The translations under genes were made by a program, and so were the position numbers. DNA of 64,000 bases from Clarireedia homoeocarpa (Eukaryota > Ascomycota > Leotiomycetes > Helotiales > Rutstroemiaceae), in the NCBI GenBank assembly GCA_001465935.1, contig LNKV01000018.1, forward strand, positions 208,542-272,541. Reading direction: 5' to 3'. The notes under the pieces are model-generated. The model worked only from the letters and a program-made list of their open reading frames with translations, was not told the origin of the DNA and searched no databases. Positions 34,081 through 44,514 of this stretch are shown piece after piece. Each line of letters starts with the position of its first letter. The first letter of the stretch is position 1.

Positions 34081-36349
34081 TCAAGGTAAACCCTCACCCC
34101 AAGTCAAAGGAAAGTGGCCTGAACTCAGTTCATGAAGGAGTCGCCGCCTCTGCTTCCAATCCTTTTGTACAAACACCCGACTAAGATCATATTCAAGTTC
34201 ATCCTCGGGTAGATAATCTGGATTCCATTTACCACGATCAAAGTTAGGGTTAGTCTCTGCCACAACAACCATCTTCACCTGACAGGTCTTATCCATCGTA
34301 TTCACAAGACGGACCATTTCATCCGCAATGAAGTGCAGTTTACCTTCATAGATGTCGAGTCTGTCAATGATGATATATAATGGTCCTAAGTCTCTCACAT
34401 GATACAAAACATCTTGCAGCGTCCGCATCATAGTTTGTATCATGAGGTTCTCGTGTGCGGTATCATGCCATGGATTACTGACCACCTCTTTCCGTAGCTG
34501 TACCCCCTTTTCGCGCAAGATCTCTGGCTTCCATTCCAGGAGCCGCAATAGTATGGATGAGAAGATTTGGTGTGCAGATTTGGTGGATTCACTGTCGAGT
34601 TCAGGGTAGCAAGAATAGAAAATGTATCTTTGCTTCTCCTTTTCGAGTTTGTCCGCAATGTACACAGTAGCTGGGGATAACCAACAGTCATGAAGGCCTT
34701 TGAATCGTCGTCCTTCTGGTGATGTCGTTCCACTGATGAACAAAAAGCTAGAACCAGGATAGGAGAGCCACGATTGATAGGTCTTTGTTTCGTGCAGTAA
34801 TGTCGGGTTCATCTGTATAAACGCAGTAGCAGGAGTCCGTTGAACATACGATGTTGCATTGGGGAAGTTTCTCATCAACGTTTCTCTGCACGTATTTACG
34901 TCCATTTCGGGAGATGGATATCGGATCTAAAACCAGGTTAATCAGTTTTTCCAACCATGAGCAGATAATCATAAATACCCCTAAGTCTTCCTGGAACGCT
35001 CGCATTCTCTGTTCATCTTCTAGTGCTTGTTTGCCTAATGGGAAAGTAAGTAAGATTTATTGCAAGTTTCAATGCCTTTAACATACGCTCTACTTCTCGA
35101 ACATAGGCATTCATTTTCTCTCTTTGCTCTTTGAGCGAAAGCAATAGCTCTTCATTAGTAGCCTCCATCCTCTTTATGGCCCTAGAAGATTCCTCGGCTT
35201 CCAATTTGAGCTGCTTAATTGTTTTCCCAGAGTTGACAACCTCTGTCTCAATATTCTGTGATCGGTTATGGAGACCAAACATAGCTTCAGCGTTTATTTC
35301 AGCAAGATTTTTATGAATCGAAGCAGTTATCCTGTCTATGCCCACAGATGGTGGGGCAATAAGAGCAACCCAAATCCTGGCTACGAAATCATGAGTGCTA
35401 TCCTTAAAGTATGTGATTCCGGCAGGGAATAATATCACTTACTCCAGAAACGAGCAAAATATTCTGCAACAGCCATTGAGAATTCCGTGACTTGGTTGTA
35501 GACAGCGGCAACTAAATCTCGCATCTCATCCGTGGGATATATTTGATTCCAGCTATCAAGTCTTGGAAAAGACTTCCGAAGATCGTCAAGAAGCTCCATG
35601 ATCCTCTTATCGTTGTTGCTCTTATTCACCACCACCTACGAGAATGTCAGTTTGATACTCGAATAAAAAAAGTGTTAGGTAGCAGGCACTCCAGCGCAGA
35701 ATTGATAGGCCGACAATTGAATAACCGGAAGATTATCTTCTCTCAGATTTTCTAAGATATTTGTTCGGTAACAATACCCAACTACGGTATATTGTCCCAG
35801 ATGGGTTCGTTCTTTCCGCGCTGGTTCTACGCTGAAGAGAGGGATAATTACCACGAGTAATATCGAGAGAGATTGGTATGCGATCTCGCCATATGGAGCC
35901 CCCGCACTTTTCACAATATCAATTATTCCAGAATATGCACTCAAGAAGTCTGCGAAGGTACTGGCGAACTCTTGCGCCCATCTGCCAACTCTTTTCGGCC
36001 CATGTTGCCTGTCATGCAAGTACGCTTCGTGTGTCTTCTCCGCATTGCCGAGGCGTTGGAGTGCGATGCCTCGAGCGTTGTATCCATCTCGAATTTCCTC
36101 GATCTGCAAATTCAATTCTTCTTTCGTGGTTGCAATATGGTATTCCTCTTTTTCCTGCTTGAAATGGCCTTTTCTTAAGACACGCTTGACTTTCCGTCTG
36201 AAGTTTTGATGTGAAGTTTGTAGCTCCTGGGGGTCCTTTAAGCTACATCGGATGATGAATCAGCACCTGAGAGCCTAAAAGCACTCTGCCTCACTAACCT
36301 TATCGTTCACTTGAGTATGAAAACATCGAAACTCACCGATGTCTACCAT
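34081..36349 (-). CDS. NLR-like (STAND-type) protein with degenerate P-loop
   Basis: Six exons modelled: 36349-36299, 36235-35852, 35635-35443, 35380-35087, 35034-34979, 34926-34081; 607 aa, phases consistent. Residues about 60-205 resemble the N-terminal domain found before NACHT modules in fungal NLRs (DUF7708-like: FADFLSAYSGIIDIVKSAGA, LSILLVV, IYPTDEMRDLVAAVYNQVTE). A coiled coil follows at about 270-325 (QLKLEAEESSRAIKRMEATN). The nucleotide-binding-like region starts near 380 with FLFISGTTSPEGRR, where G-x-x-x-x-G-K-[ST] is expected: the lysine and Ser/Thr are missing. A Walker B-like LYIIIDRLDIY lies near 510. The protein ends soon after (LTWGEGLP), with no ankyrin, TPR or WD40 repeats. 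The first exon is uncertain; an alternative ATG at about 36380 uses another donor. Function is inferred: heterokaryon or immune signalling. Confidence 0.72.
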
Positions 36350-37094
36350 TTTCAAACCATATTGCTTTATCAGCCGCCATTGTGTTTTATCGCCAGCAAT
36401 GTCAAAACAAAATCAACAATGCGACATTGATGTTGGACATCTCCATCGAGACATGACAGAAGATTTGAAAGCTCATGATCGCAGGAGAAGAAAGATCCCC
36501 GAGCATGGAGACGGTTCGGTGAGGATGAGACGCAATGTGCCAGCCCAGTGGCTGAATTATTGCTTCTTTCTACACGGCATGGAGGCAATTGCATTGCATC
36601 CCAGCTTGTCTATGCTGATATTTTGGGGGCTAAACACCTGCCATTGGCCGGCTGGACATCCACTTTTGAAGAAGTTGCGTGCACCCATGAACAGCCTGTA
36701 TAGTAGGAATTATTGAGACGCACCTCCGACCTATTATATACCATGGCAAAAATGGAGTTAGCATAATCAGGTAGGATTCGATTATCAAGCTATATTGGGA
36801 TGAATAAGATTTTAGACAGTGACTCTCAAAAGAGCCTCACTGTCTACCACTCTAGCCACCCCCCCTGCTGCACACCATATCATCTGGCCAGCCCAAGGGG
36901 ATATATTGATTGCAATAACCCCATAATCCCACAGGCGCTGTCAGCGGATTTTTGATTTCTCAGCGCTCGTTTAAACATTATAATTATTACCCCGCACCAG
37001 GCTCATACTCGCACCTGCTGGTATTGTCTCTCATTGCGAGAAATTCTAGAATCCGGGAGAACTACGCAGTAGAGAAGCTACTGTACCATTCATC
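36350..37094. promoter_or_regulatory. Shared divergent promoter region
   Basis: About 745 bp separates the start codons of the NLR-like gene (-) and the AAA ATPase gene (+), so both probably use it. No third gene was supported; open frames here lack family features. No specific binding sites could be assigned. Confidence 0.4.
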
Positions 37095-39712
37095 ATGGCC
37101 AGCAATGATACATCAGCTGCGGTATGCGAATTAATAATATTGCAACGATCGGTAAAATGCTGACCACATGGTTTAGACTCTCATGGCTTTCGAGCTCCAA
37201 CAGAAGTACACAGAGCTCCTCGAGAAACGAATAGCCCAGCTTGAAGGTATCATTAATAGTACAGCCACACCTCCTGCACCACCCGGACCTCCTGGATCCT
37301 CTCCACCACCTGCGGTTCCTGGCGCTGTTGGCCCTGAAGTCAAAAAGGTTTGAGGAGTCACATCTAGATAAGCATCAGAGCTAATATGTTGCAGGACGAA
37401 AATGAAAAGAAGCCGGAATCTCGTTATCGGAGCATCCTGAGAAAGTGGGACAGTACAAGTGGCTCTCATAAGGATGAAGTGATCGGCGAAGTTAAGAAAG
37501 AAGAAACAAAGAGCGTGGCATATACATTTAGACGTGTATATGATCCCCAAACTGGAGAAAAGGGAGCTTACAGCGAGTTGGATATCGAAGATGAGGGCTT
37601 GATTGCTTTACTCCGAACAGCAATAGACACCAAATATCCAGGAATCAACCTTGATGGAGATTTAGTCAGCTTGAGTTCTCCATTCGCACCAATTGTTTGA
37701 GAGCCTATGCACCCGCAACCCGATGAACCACTAACATGCCCTAGGTCCACCACTGGGATATTCTGCAACAAAAAGCCAAGGAAAACCCCGATGCCCAGGC
37801 CAATAAGGATTTAATGCATCTCCTCAACCGTGTTCAAACAGCTCCTGAGCTTGAGAAGTACTTCAAGACCCGAGAAACCAACGTCAACGCAAAGATTACT
37901 ACCTACGAGACGCTCTGGACATGCTTCGGGCCCAAGACTAAGATCGTAGCCAAGCCATTTATGAACACACCGCAATTACTAGAAGTTTTTACAGCACCAA
38001 TACCATACTTTACTCCCGTTGAAGCCTCGCTGCCTATGTACGCATGGTGTTGGGACTGGAATGGCAAGAAAATGGTCAAGGTGTATTATGAGTTGAAATT
38101 CGAAAGATTCCGCGGGACCAAAAGTATCAGCGAGCTGCCATTTTACCCCATTGATTTTCATCCGAACAAAGGCGAATTACTTGAAACGATTAGAGCCCGG
38201 AACAAGAAATGGCTTAAAATCAATCACGTCAAGCCTGGGGCTAGCCAAATGTTCAAGTATTCTGGTAATGCGTATGCCGACAGGAGGAAAGTCCTTGCGG
38301 TAGGTGATGATGGTAATGTAAGTTTATGTCTACTTGTATGCTAGACTTTCAAAACAAGGCTAACGGGTAGCTTAAGGAGGGAGAAGGGCAGAGTCCGCCG
38401 CCCGATGAGCCTCTGCCGGGGCAGGACAAATCGAGTTCAAAACTTGTACCAGTAAGGTTATTGCTCTTCTTCCTTGTAACATTACTCATAAATCTACAGA
38501 TTAAAGGGGAATTCATTTGCGACGCCCAAGCGTTTCTACAATATGGTACGTACTTCCCGAAAGGCTTCCATACATAAATTTTTCTGACATCTCGACAGGA
38601 AGTGGGATGTACCCATTAGGAGAATGGAATCACTGGGTCTTAGATGAAGAGCCCGATCTAGATAAAACTGAAGCTGAAAAGGCAGAGAGCGAAACAGCAG
38701 ATGAAGATCTTCTCTATCCGCCTCGTGCTTTAGGTTACGCAACACGGGAAAAGGTATGGGGTCAATTCTCCGTCGACACTACACTCGACGCACCCGGTAG
38801 AATGCCATCGAAGTTCCACGACAACCTGCAGCTTGATCAGAAGTACAAAGATATGATTGAAGCATTGGTGGCATCTCATGAGTCAAATCAAGAAAATGCG
38901 AAAAAGGAAAACAGAGAGGTCAAAGACGTTGTCCAGAATAAAGGCAAAGGTCTCGTTCTTCTCTTGCATGGCCCACCTGGAGTAGGGAAGACCGTAAGTC
39001 TATTCCACTTTTCTATATCGTGAGTTCAGAAGCTAACAGTTCAAAGCTCACTGCCGAAACCATCGCCGAAGCGACTGGCAAACCCCTTTTCATAGTCAGT
39101 GTAGCGGAAATTGGGCTGAACGCCTCACGCGCCGAACGCAATCTTGATAAACTCTTCAACCTTGCCAGCAAATGGGAAGCAATCCTGCTAGTCGACGAAG
39201 CTGACGTCTTCCTTGAAACCCGTGGCAGTGCCTCCAGCGCCGGCCGCAACGCGCTTGTCTCCGTACTCCTGCGCGTTCTCGAATATTACCAAGGCATTAT
39301 AATCCTCACCACCAACCGTATTAAATCAATCGACGTCGCCGTAATCTCTCGTATCCATCTCGCGATCCGGTACACCGATCTCACCGAAGACCAGATGCAA
39401 AAGATATTCAAATTCTTCCTCGATCAGCTCGAGCCAGAGAACATCTGGGACCGCGAAGCGATTGATGACTTTATTAAGGATTACGGGTTTTCGTATAAGC
39501 TGAACGGGAGACAGATTCGCAACGTGGTTTCAGGTGCGTTTGCGTTGGCGAGTAGCTCGAAGATGAATGCGGCGTCGGGGGCGGGCAAGAGGAAGGGCGA
39601 TGGGAAGTTGACCTTTAGGCATTTGAAGGATGTTTGCGAGATGACGAGGCAGTTTGAGACACAGTTGCAGGCGACGTCAATGGAACAGAGGTTTAATAAT
39701 GAGGCGAAGTGA
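37095..39712 (+). CDS. AAA ATPase with DUF7025-like N-terminal region
   Basis: Large fungal AAA ATPase, probably remodelling proteins or complexes. Eight exons: 37095-37121, 37177-37347, 37395-37694, 37745-38317, 38371-38451, 38500-38545, 38599-38993, 39047-39712; 752 aa, every phase consistent. Order: short coiled coil (LQQKYTELLEKRIAQLEGII), Pro-rich linker, a middle domain like DUF7025 (VHHWDILQQKAKENPDAQAN; MYAWCWDWNGKKMVKVYYEL), then an AAA module. Walker A is GPPGVGKT at about 523-530, split by the last intron. Walker B is ILLVDEADVF, sensor 1 is LTTNR, and the arginine finger region is SRIHLAIRY. All catalytic residues appear intact. The gene stops 35 bp before a transposon terminal repeat. 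Substrate unknown; such genes form expanded families in Pezizomycotina. Confidence 0.92.
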
Positions 39713-39787
39713 GGGTGTTGATTTTGTAGAAGTGGTGAAGTTGGGTTCACCCGTGGGTGTACTAACTATCCGACCAACTTCGGATTT

Positions 39788-39955
39788 CTGATTGTTCAAG
39801 TGCAATCTGGACATTTGAAAACTTATATATCTGATTATCCAAATAAAATCTGGACATTGAAGATTTATATATCTGATTATACAAGTGAAATCTGGACATT
39901 AAAAATTTAGATATATGATTGCTTAAATACAATATAGACATTGAGAATTTACATA
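39788..39955. repeat. 42-bp tandem repeats, left block
   Basis: Four imperfect units, each built on CTGATTATCCAAATAAAATC followed by TGGACATT and an AT-rich end. Units start near 39788, 39831, 39873 and 39915. Two further units lie beyond the inner transposon at about 41305-41390, so the array was split by the insertion. Confidence 0.75.
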
Positions 39956-41302
39956 CAGTACTAGGCAATAAGTTTAAGCGAAAATCCATAAAATCGCGAT
40001 TTTACGCGTTCAACACTACCCACACCTCTTTTTAATCAATCACCTATACCTACGCCACGTCGAATATTAGGAGTCCTTGATGGGAATATTAAAAAGCAGA
40101 AGGAGTTGACTCCTAAAAAAAGAGAGCAGATCGTTGGCGTACAGCTTTGTAGTGTTCCGGCTACTAAAGTTGCTAAGGTCCTAAAAGTCCCGATCACTAC
40201 TGTTTATAGTACAGTAAAGGCTGATCTATTGCGCGATAAAGGGTTTACTAGAGAACGAACCGGCCGGCTAGTTAAGTATACAGATCGATAGGTTTGTACC
40301 CTTGTATATTATATACGTCGATACCCGAAGGATACCTACTAACAAGTCTGCAATACGTTCGGATAGAAATATACTAACTATACCCTTCAGTATATACTTG
40401 AGCCTTCTGGGATTACAAACTGGCGGTGTAGACAGCAGCTGTTCTTAACAAAGAAGACTGTATATTTTAGATATAACTGGTATAGAGCTAGAAAGTATTG
40501 GATATTCGATAACTTCGCAAAGTATATATAGAGTAACGAGTATTTAGCGGAGCAAGGCAAAGGCAGGGTAAGGGAATAGGTATTCTATACTATAATAGAA
40601 CGACTACTTCTAGCGAATATTACAATCTACAAGAAGTCGAAGGATATATCAGTGATAGTATAGGTATACTTTTAGTAGAAAGATAAAGCTATTCACAAGT
40701 CTGATCTCTATATAATAGACCGGAACTTCGAATTGAAGAAGAATAGGTACTCTGCTAACTTCTACCTTGAAGTACTCAACTACAATATCGAAGGATACTA
40801 GGAACCTAAGCTAGTTTTTATACAAAACAATATACCTATCTATAATACCTATAAGGTACATCAGTAGTTCGCAGATCGAGCTATACTAGTCCTCGAATAG
40901 CCTCTATACTCTCTAGATTTAAACTCGATCGAGTATATATAGAGGCACTTTAAGAGTTGGGTTCTCAAGTTACACCCTGAGCTTGAGACGATAGGAACAG
41001 GGGAAGTTGCTCTTAAGGCACTAGAATCAGTATTAATAGAAGCTTGGGAGTGTATTCCAGATTCTATTTTTAAGGTATACTTAAGGAGTATAGAGAGGAG
41101 GCGTAATACAGTAATTGAGGCTAAAGGTTGGTATACGAAGTACTAGACTGTACAGGATTTTTTTAATTAAAACTAGACTATAAGGCTACTCTTAATCCTT
41201 GATTTAAATCAAAAATAATGTGTGGTTGATTTTTAATTAAAGAGAGAAGTGGGTGGTTAATCTTATGCTTTTCTCGATTCCTAAACTTATGTTGGGGTAC
41301 TG
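39956..41302 (+). mobile_element. RIP-damaged Tc1/mariner transposon
   Basis: A 1347-bp element flanked by TA on both sides (39954-39955, 41303-41304), with terminal inverted repeats starting CAGTAC and sharing AATAAGTTTA / CATAAGTTTA. An open frame at 40106-40291 encodes the helix-turn-helix DNA-binding part (LTPKKREQIVG-type start, VAKVLKVPITTVYSTVK). Beyond it the transposase can be followed through many stops. FIQNNIPIYNTYKV corresponds to the family's DDE segment F-x-x-D-N-A-P-x-H, and YSLDLNSIEYI to the S-P-D-L-N-P-I-E-x-x-W motif. The replacements are mostly transition-type (Asp to Asn, Trp to stop, Pro to Ser/Leu), as RIP produces. Non-functional. The subterminal palindrome TAAAATCGCGATTTTA lies near 39988. 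Confidence 0.88.
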
Positions 41303-41304
41303 TA

Positions 41305-41390
41305 TATAATTATTTAAGTACAATCTGGATATTGAAAAACTTATATATCTGGTTATCCAATACAATTTAATCATTAAGAGCTCGTATATA
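41305..41390. repeat. 42-bp tandem repeats, right block
   Basis: Two further units of the same repeat (AAGTACAATCTGGATATTGA; GGTTATCCAATACAATTTAA) immediately right of the Tc1/mariner insertion. Confidence 0.7.
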
Positions 41391-41739
41391 CACTTGCTAG
41401 AGTAGAGATCTCAAAAGCATGTATTTTAGTCAAATATTGAAGTTTGGGAGTTGGTCGGATAGGTAGTACACCCACTGATGGGTTAGATCACTGTATCAGG
41501 GGCATGCTGTAGCTCTAGATTTATTTCATATTTTGAGATGTTATCTTTGATCCTGTTCTTGAGATTACTTTCCTAGTTTAGAAACTCGGCTTCTCGACGT
41601 ATGACTGATGATGTGTTTTATTCAATTTGTGGACTATGATGTCATTCACATTTGACATTTGAAGTTCGCCTTGCTGGTTCCCCTGTTCCCCTATATTAAT
41701 TACATAACAACAGAAAGCCTTTTCCGCACTATGGTATAC

Positions 41740-42903
41740 TCAAACCTTCTGATCACTCCTCCCATCCTCAACAGGTAACAGTCCTTTCTCCTTATACTTA
41801 TCCCACGTCTGCACCATAGAATCATAAGAATCTATCCATCCCAACCACCCAAACCTTTTCGCCTTATTAATATTCATTGGACTAACCCAAGTCCGTCTAA
41901 ACGACCAATCAAGCAAATCGCCTCCGACATAATCAAACATCCCTTTCGCACTCCCTTTCCCCACCCTCTCACACAGCCTATCCCATACCTCCCTCTTCCC
42001 CTCAAACCACTCTTCAAACGAGAAATCCTGCTGCGTCGCCCCTATCTCCGGCATCGGTTGCTGAAATTCCTGCTCCGAATCAATCTTTAACCCAAAATAT
42101 CCCGCCAGACGCGGCCAGAAATATCGCCAGCAGATGAAATCCCCATTCGTCACATTAAACGCCTCATTCGCACAATTGCGGTGTGTGGAGACGTAGATTG
42201 ATAAGTCAGCAATCAGAGGCGCGTAGCTGAGATCTTCGAGCGCATTGTAGAAGATCTGGTTCGTGGCGAGCCGGGGCTCGATGTTGAGTTCTTTGCACAG
42301 GAGAAGATAGACCGCGAGGGAGGCGGCCATGTTCATGCCGTTGGGCTTGGGCGAATAGCCGATTATGCCGACGGGTCGTACGACGTTGTAGGTCCATTTG
42401 GACTCTTTCTGCTTCGCGGCGAGGAAGTCTTCTTGCGGGTAATAGAAGTTTTCCGAGGCGGACATGAGACGGGGATCAGATTCCCTGCACGGAATAGGTA
42501 CCGCTCGCACGGCTGCACCGTAGTACTTACCGCCGGTATATAAAAGCACGTTTTCGAGCTTGAAAGCAGATAACATAAGGGCTTCGAGGAAGTTCTTGAA
42601 AAGCCCTCTATTGGCAGTTTCGAGTTCTTCGAGACGGGTTTTGTGTACGTATGATGCGAAATAGGCATGGGTGACGGGTTTGCAGATCTCTTTCATCTCC
42701 TGGGCTAGTTCGGTTGGCGGTTTGGTGAAATCCAGAGCGATGAATTCGACGCGGTCGTCGGTGACGTCGAGAACGAGGGGGCTGCGGGAAGTGACGATTA
42801 TTTTCTCCCACTCGTCACGTGTGGTGTTGCGGACGAGGTATTCGCATACTGCGCTTCCAGTAATTCCATTGACTCCAGTGATGAAAGCTGTTTTCGGACT
42901 CAT
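41740..42903 (-). CDS. PRISE-type short-chain reductase (progesterone 5-beta-reductase/iridoid synthase-like)
   Basis: NAD(P)H-dependent enone reductase of the extended SDR fold. Intronless, 387 aa. The dinucleotide-binding motif TGVNGITG is at 9-16 and a TSRSP segment near 38-42 probably contacts the NADPH phosphate. The PRISE family replaces the standard Y-x3-K pair with a Lys in a TGGK-like motif and a Tyr further on: here YTGGKYYG (Lys126) and NFYYPQEDF (Tyr154/155). The C-terminal half has YAPLIADLSIYVS, ANEAFNVTNGDFICWRYFWP and FGWLGWIDSYDSM, also family-typical. Known members reduce activated double bonds of steroids, iridoids or small enones; fungal substrates are unknown. It lies alone next to transposon sequence, so membership of a metabolite cluster is not supported here. 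Confidence 0.9.
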   Translation of the reverse strand: MSPKTAFITGVNGITGSAVCEYLVRNTTRDEWEKIIVTSRSPLVLDVTDDRVEFIALDFTKPPTELAQEMKEICKPVTHAYFASYVHKTRLEELETANRGLFKNFLEALMLSAFKLENVLLYTGGKYYGAAVRAVPIPCRESDPRLMSASENFYYPQEDFLAAKQKESKWTYNVVRPVGIIGYSPKPNGMNMAASLAVYLLLCKELNIEPRLATNQIFYNALEDLSYAPLIADLSIYVSTHRNCANEAFNVTNGDFICWRYFWPRLAGYFGLKIDSEQEFQQPMPEIGATQQDFSFEEWFEGKREVWDRLCERVGKGSAKGMFDYVGGDLLDWSFRRTWVSPMNINKAKRFGWLGWIDSYDSMVQTWDKYKEKGLLPVEDGRSDQKV

Positions 42904-43410
42904 AGTTGTGGATTTCTCAGGCGAGGAGTATTATTCTGTGATTGTGTGTATGCAGATGAGATGGTAAGAAAAAATTGTTGAGATGAAGAAAGGGATATTG
43001 CATCCCTCTTATAGCTTCAAGTTTCTACATATCACAAGATCTTGTCTGATGTCGTCGTACAGATTTGTAAACCATAACAGTAAGTTGTGATAATCAAATG
43101 CCGTGCAGATACTGCCGAATTCTATGGGATTATAATGTCCATCCGATTAGCCGTACACAGCTCGGATATACAAGACCCGGGTAGCAGGCCTCTAGACCCA
43201 GCGAGCAAGCTAAATCGGATTCTTCAACTCTCGGAGAACATTGAATGTCCGAAAGATCGAATCAATCAAGCCTAGTTCGTAGAGTTGTGGCTCATGCAGT
43301 AAGATGATTCTGAGCCATGTGCAGGTCGAGTGGAGAAAGAGGGGCTGGCATTTTATGCACGGTGTGTTTGATAGAGCAGGCGCGGCGGGGAATGACGGTC
43401 AGCGCAAAGA
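42904..43410. other. Intergenic
   Basis: Promoter of the PRISE-type gene. Nothing else recognised. Confidence 0.45.
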
Positions 43411-43495
43411 TACTATCCCCCGCTTGAACAAAGGTTTATTGTTTCTGTGTCCTACCACCTAAAAATTTATACTCTATTCATTGGGGGAGATAGTA
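43411..43495. mobile_element. 85-bp inverted-repeat element, copy B (MITE-like)
   Basis: Begins TACTATCCCCCGCTTGAACA and ends GGGGGAGATAGTA, exactly 85 bp like copy A at 11762-11846. Ends and several central words (AACAAA, TACCAC) are shared while the rest has diverged. No certain target-site duplication at this copy. Confidence 0.6.
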
Positions 43496-44514
43496 GCACA
43501 TACTTACATATGCATGCAATCACTGATTGTGCTTTGAGCCAATGAATGAATGGTGTATGACATAGCACGAATAGAGGGACTGTCTTGGCACTATACCAAA
43601 GAAGTCTTATAAATGGCGTGCAAATAAGAAGGCACAAATATGCATTGCAACCGACATACACACTGGATATATGTAAAGCATTGAAGAGTCAGAGAACTGT
43701 CTCAAACAACCACAACCAAGATATAGATGCACATTTTATATCCTCAACGCCGTCCGCAGCCACAGCATATCATAGGGAAACCCATAGCATTTCAACACAG
43801 CGCTTATGTATTCATTTTCTAATCCTAACCCTAATCCTATCTTATCATATCTCTCTGTCCCCTCGCCGTTTCCTGATCTCCTCTCCAACGCCCACCTCCA
43901 TCATCAACTTTTGGTCCTCCCAAACATCTCCCTTGTCCCCAATACAAGACTCTTACTAACCCCAAATCTGACCTTGAAACTCCTTTCACCCTCCACCCAC
44001 CAGCAAGCTGTAAGAAGTAAAAAAATGTGTTGATAAAAAATAAGGAAAAAAAAAGAAGAATTATATGCAAGAAGCCAGCCAGATTATAGAGTAAAGAATA
44101 ACCCAACCTTACCTAACCACCATCTTTGTCCATCCGCGCCCATCTACCTACCCCTATCCTCTGCAGCCAGCAATCTACTACTAGCAATCTACTACTTCAG
44201 TCCCCACCTCTGCTTCCTCATGAATTCATTAAATTTAAACGCAGCAACAAATAAGAGTATCGAGTGGCCCTTTTTCCTATGCCATGCCATACAAATGAAG
44301 TCGCAGCAATACTAATAAAACTTGTGTAAAAAACGAGAAGAGCAACTTGGTAGTTTGTCCCTTCATCCCATGCATCTTTCTTGCGATCCAAGTCCTTCAT
44401 TTAGCCCAGTCCAACCAAAGTGCAAAACAATATAACAAAGATTATTAAAACAAGCTTCTTAAAGCATCACCCTACCCCCAGCCCATCAATCAACGCCTCG
44501 ATGACTGATCGAGC
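43496..44514. other. Intergenic, 3' flank of tea1
   Basis: No supported gene. Contains CT-rich and poly-A-like sequence near 44020-44060, compatible with the tea1 3' untranslated region. Confidence 0.45.

Larger units (their letters stand above)
39746..41486. mobile_element. Outer TIR element carrying a nested transposon
   Basis: Near-identical inverted repeats bound the region: left 39746-39779 includes GTGGGTGTACTAACTATCC, right 41449-41486 is its reverse complement with one substitution and a 3-4 base indel. The core GACCAACT is shared. Removing the inner transposon (1347 bp) leaves about 390 bp of non-coding sequence with a 42-bp tandem repeat, so this resembles a MITE or a non-autonomous DNA transposon. 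No certain target-site duplication was found. Confidence 0.65.
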
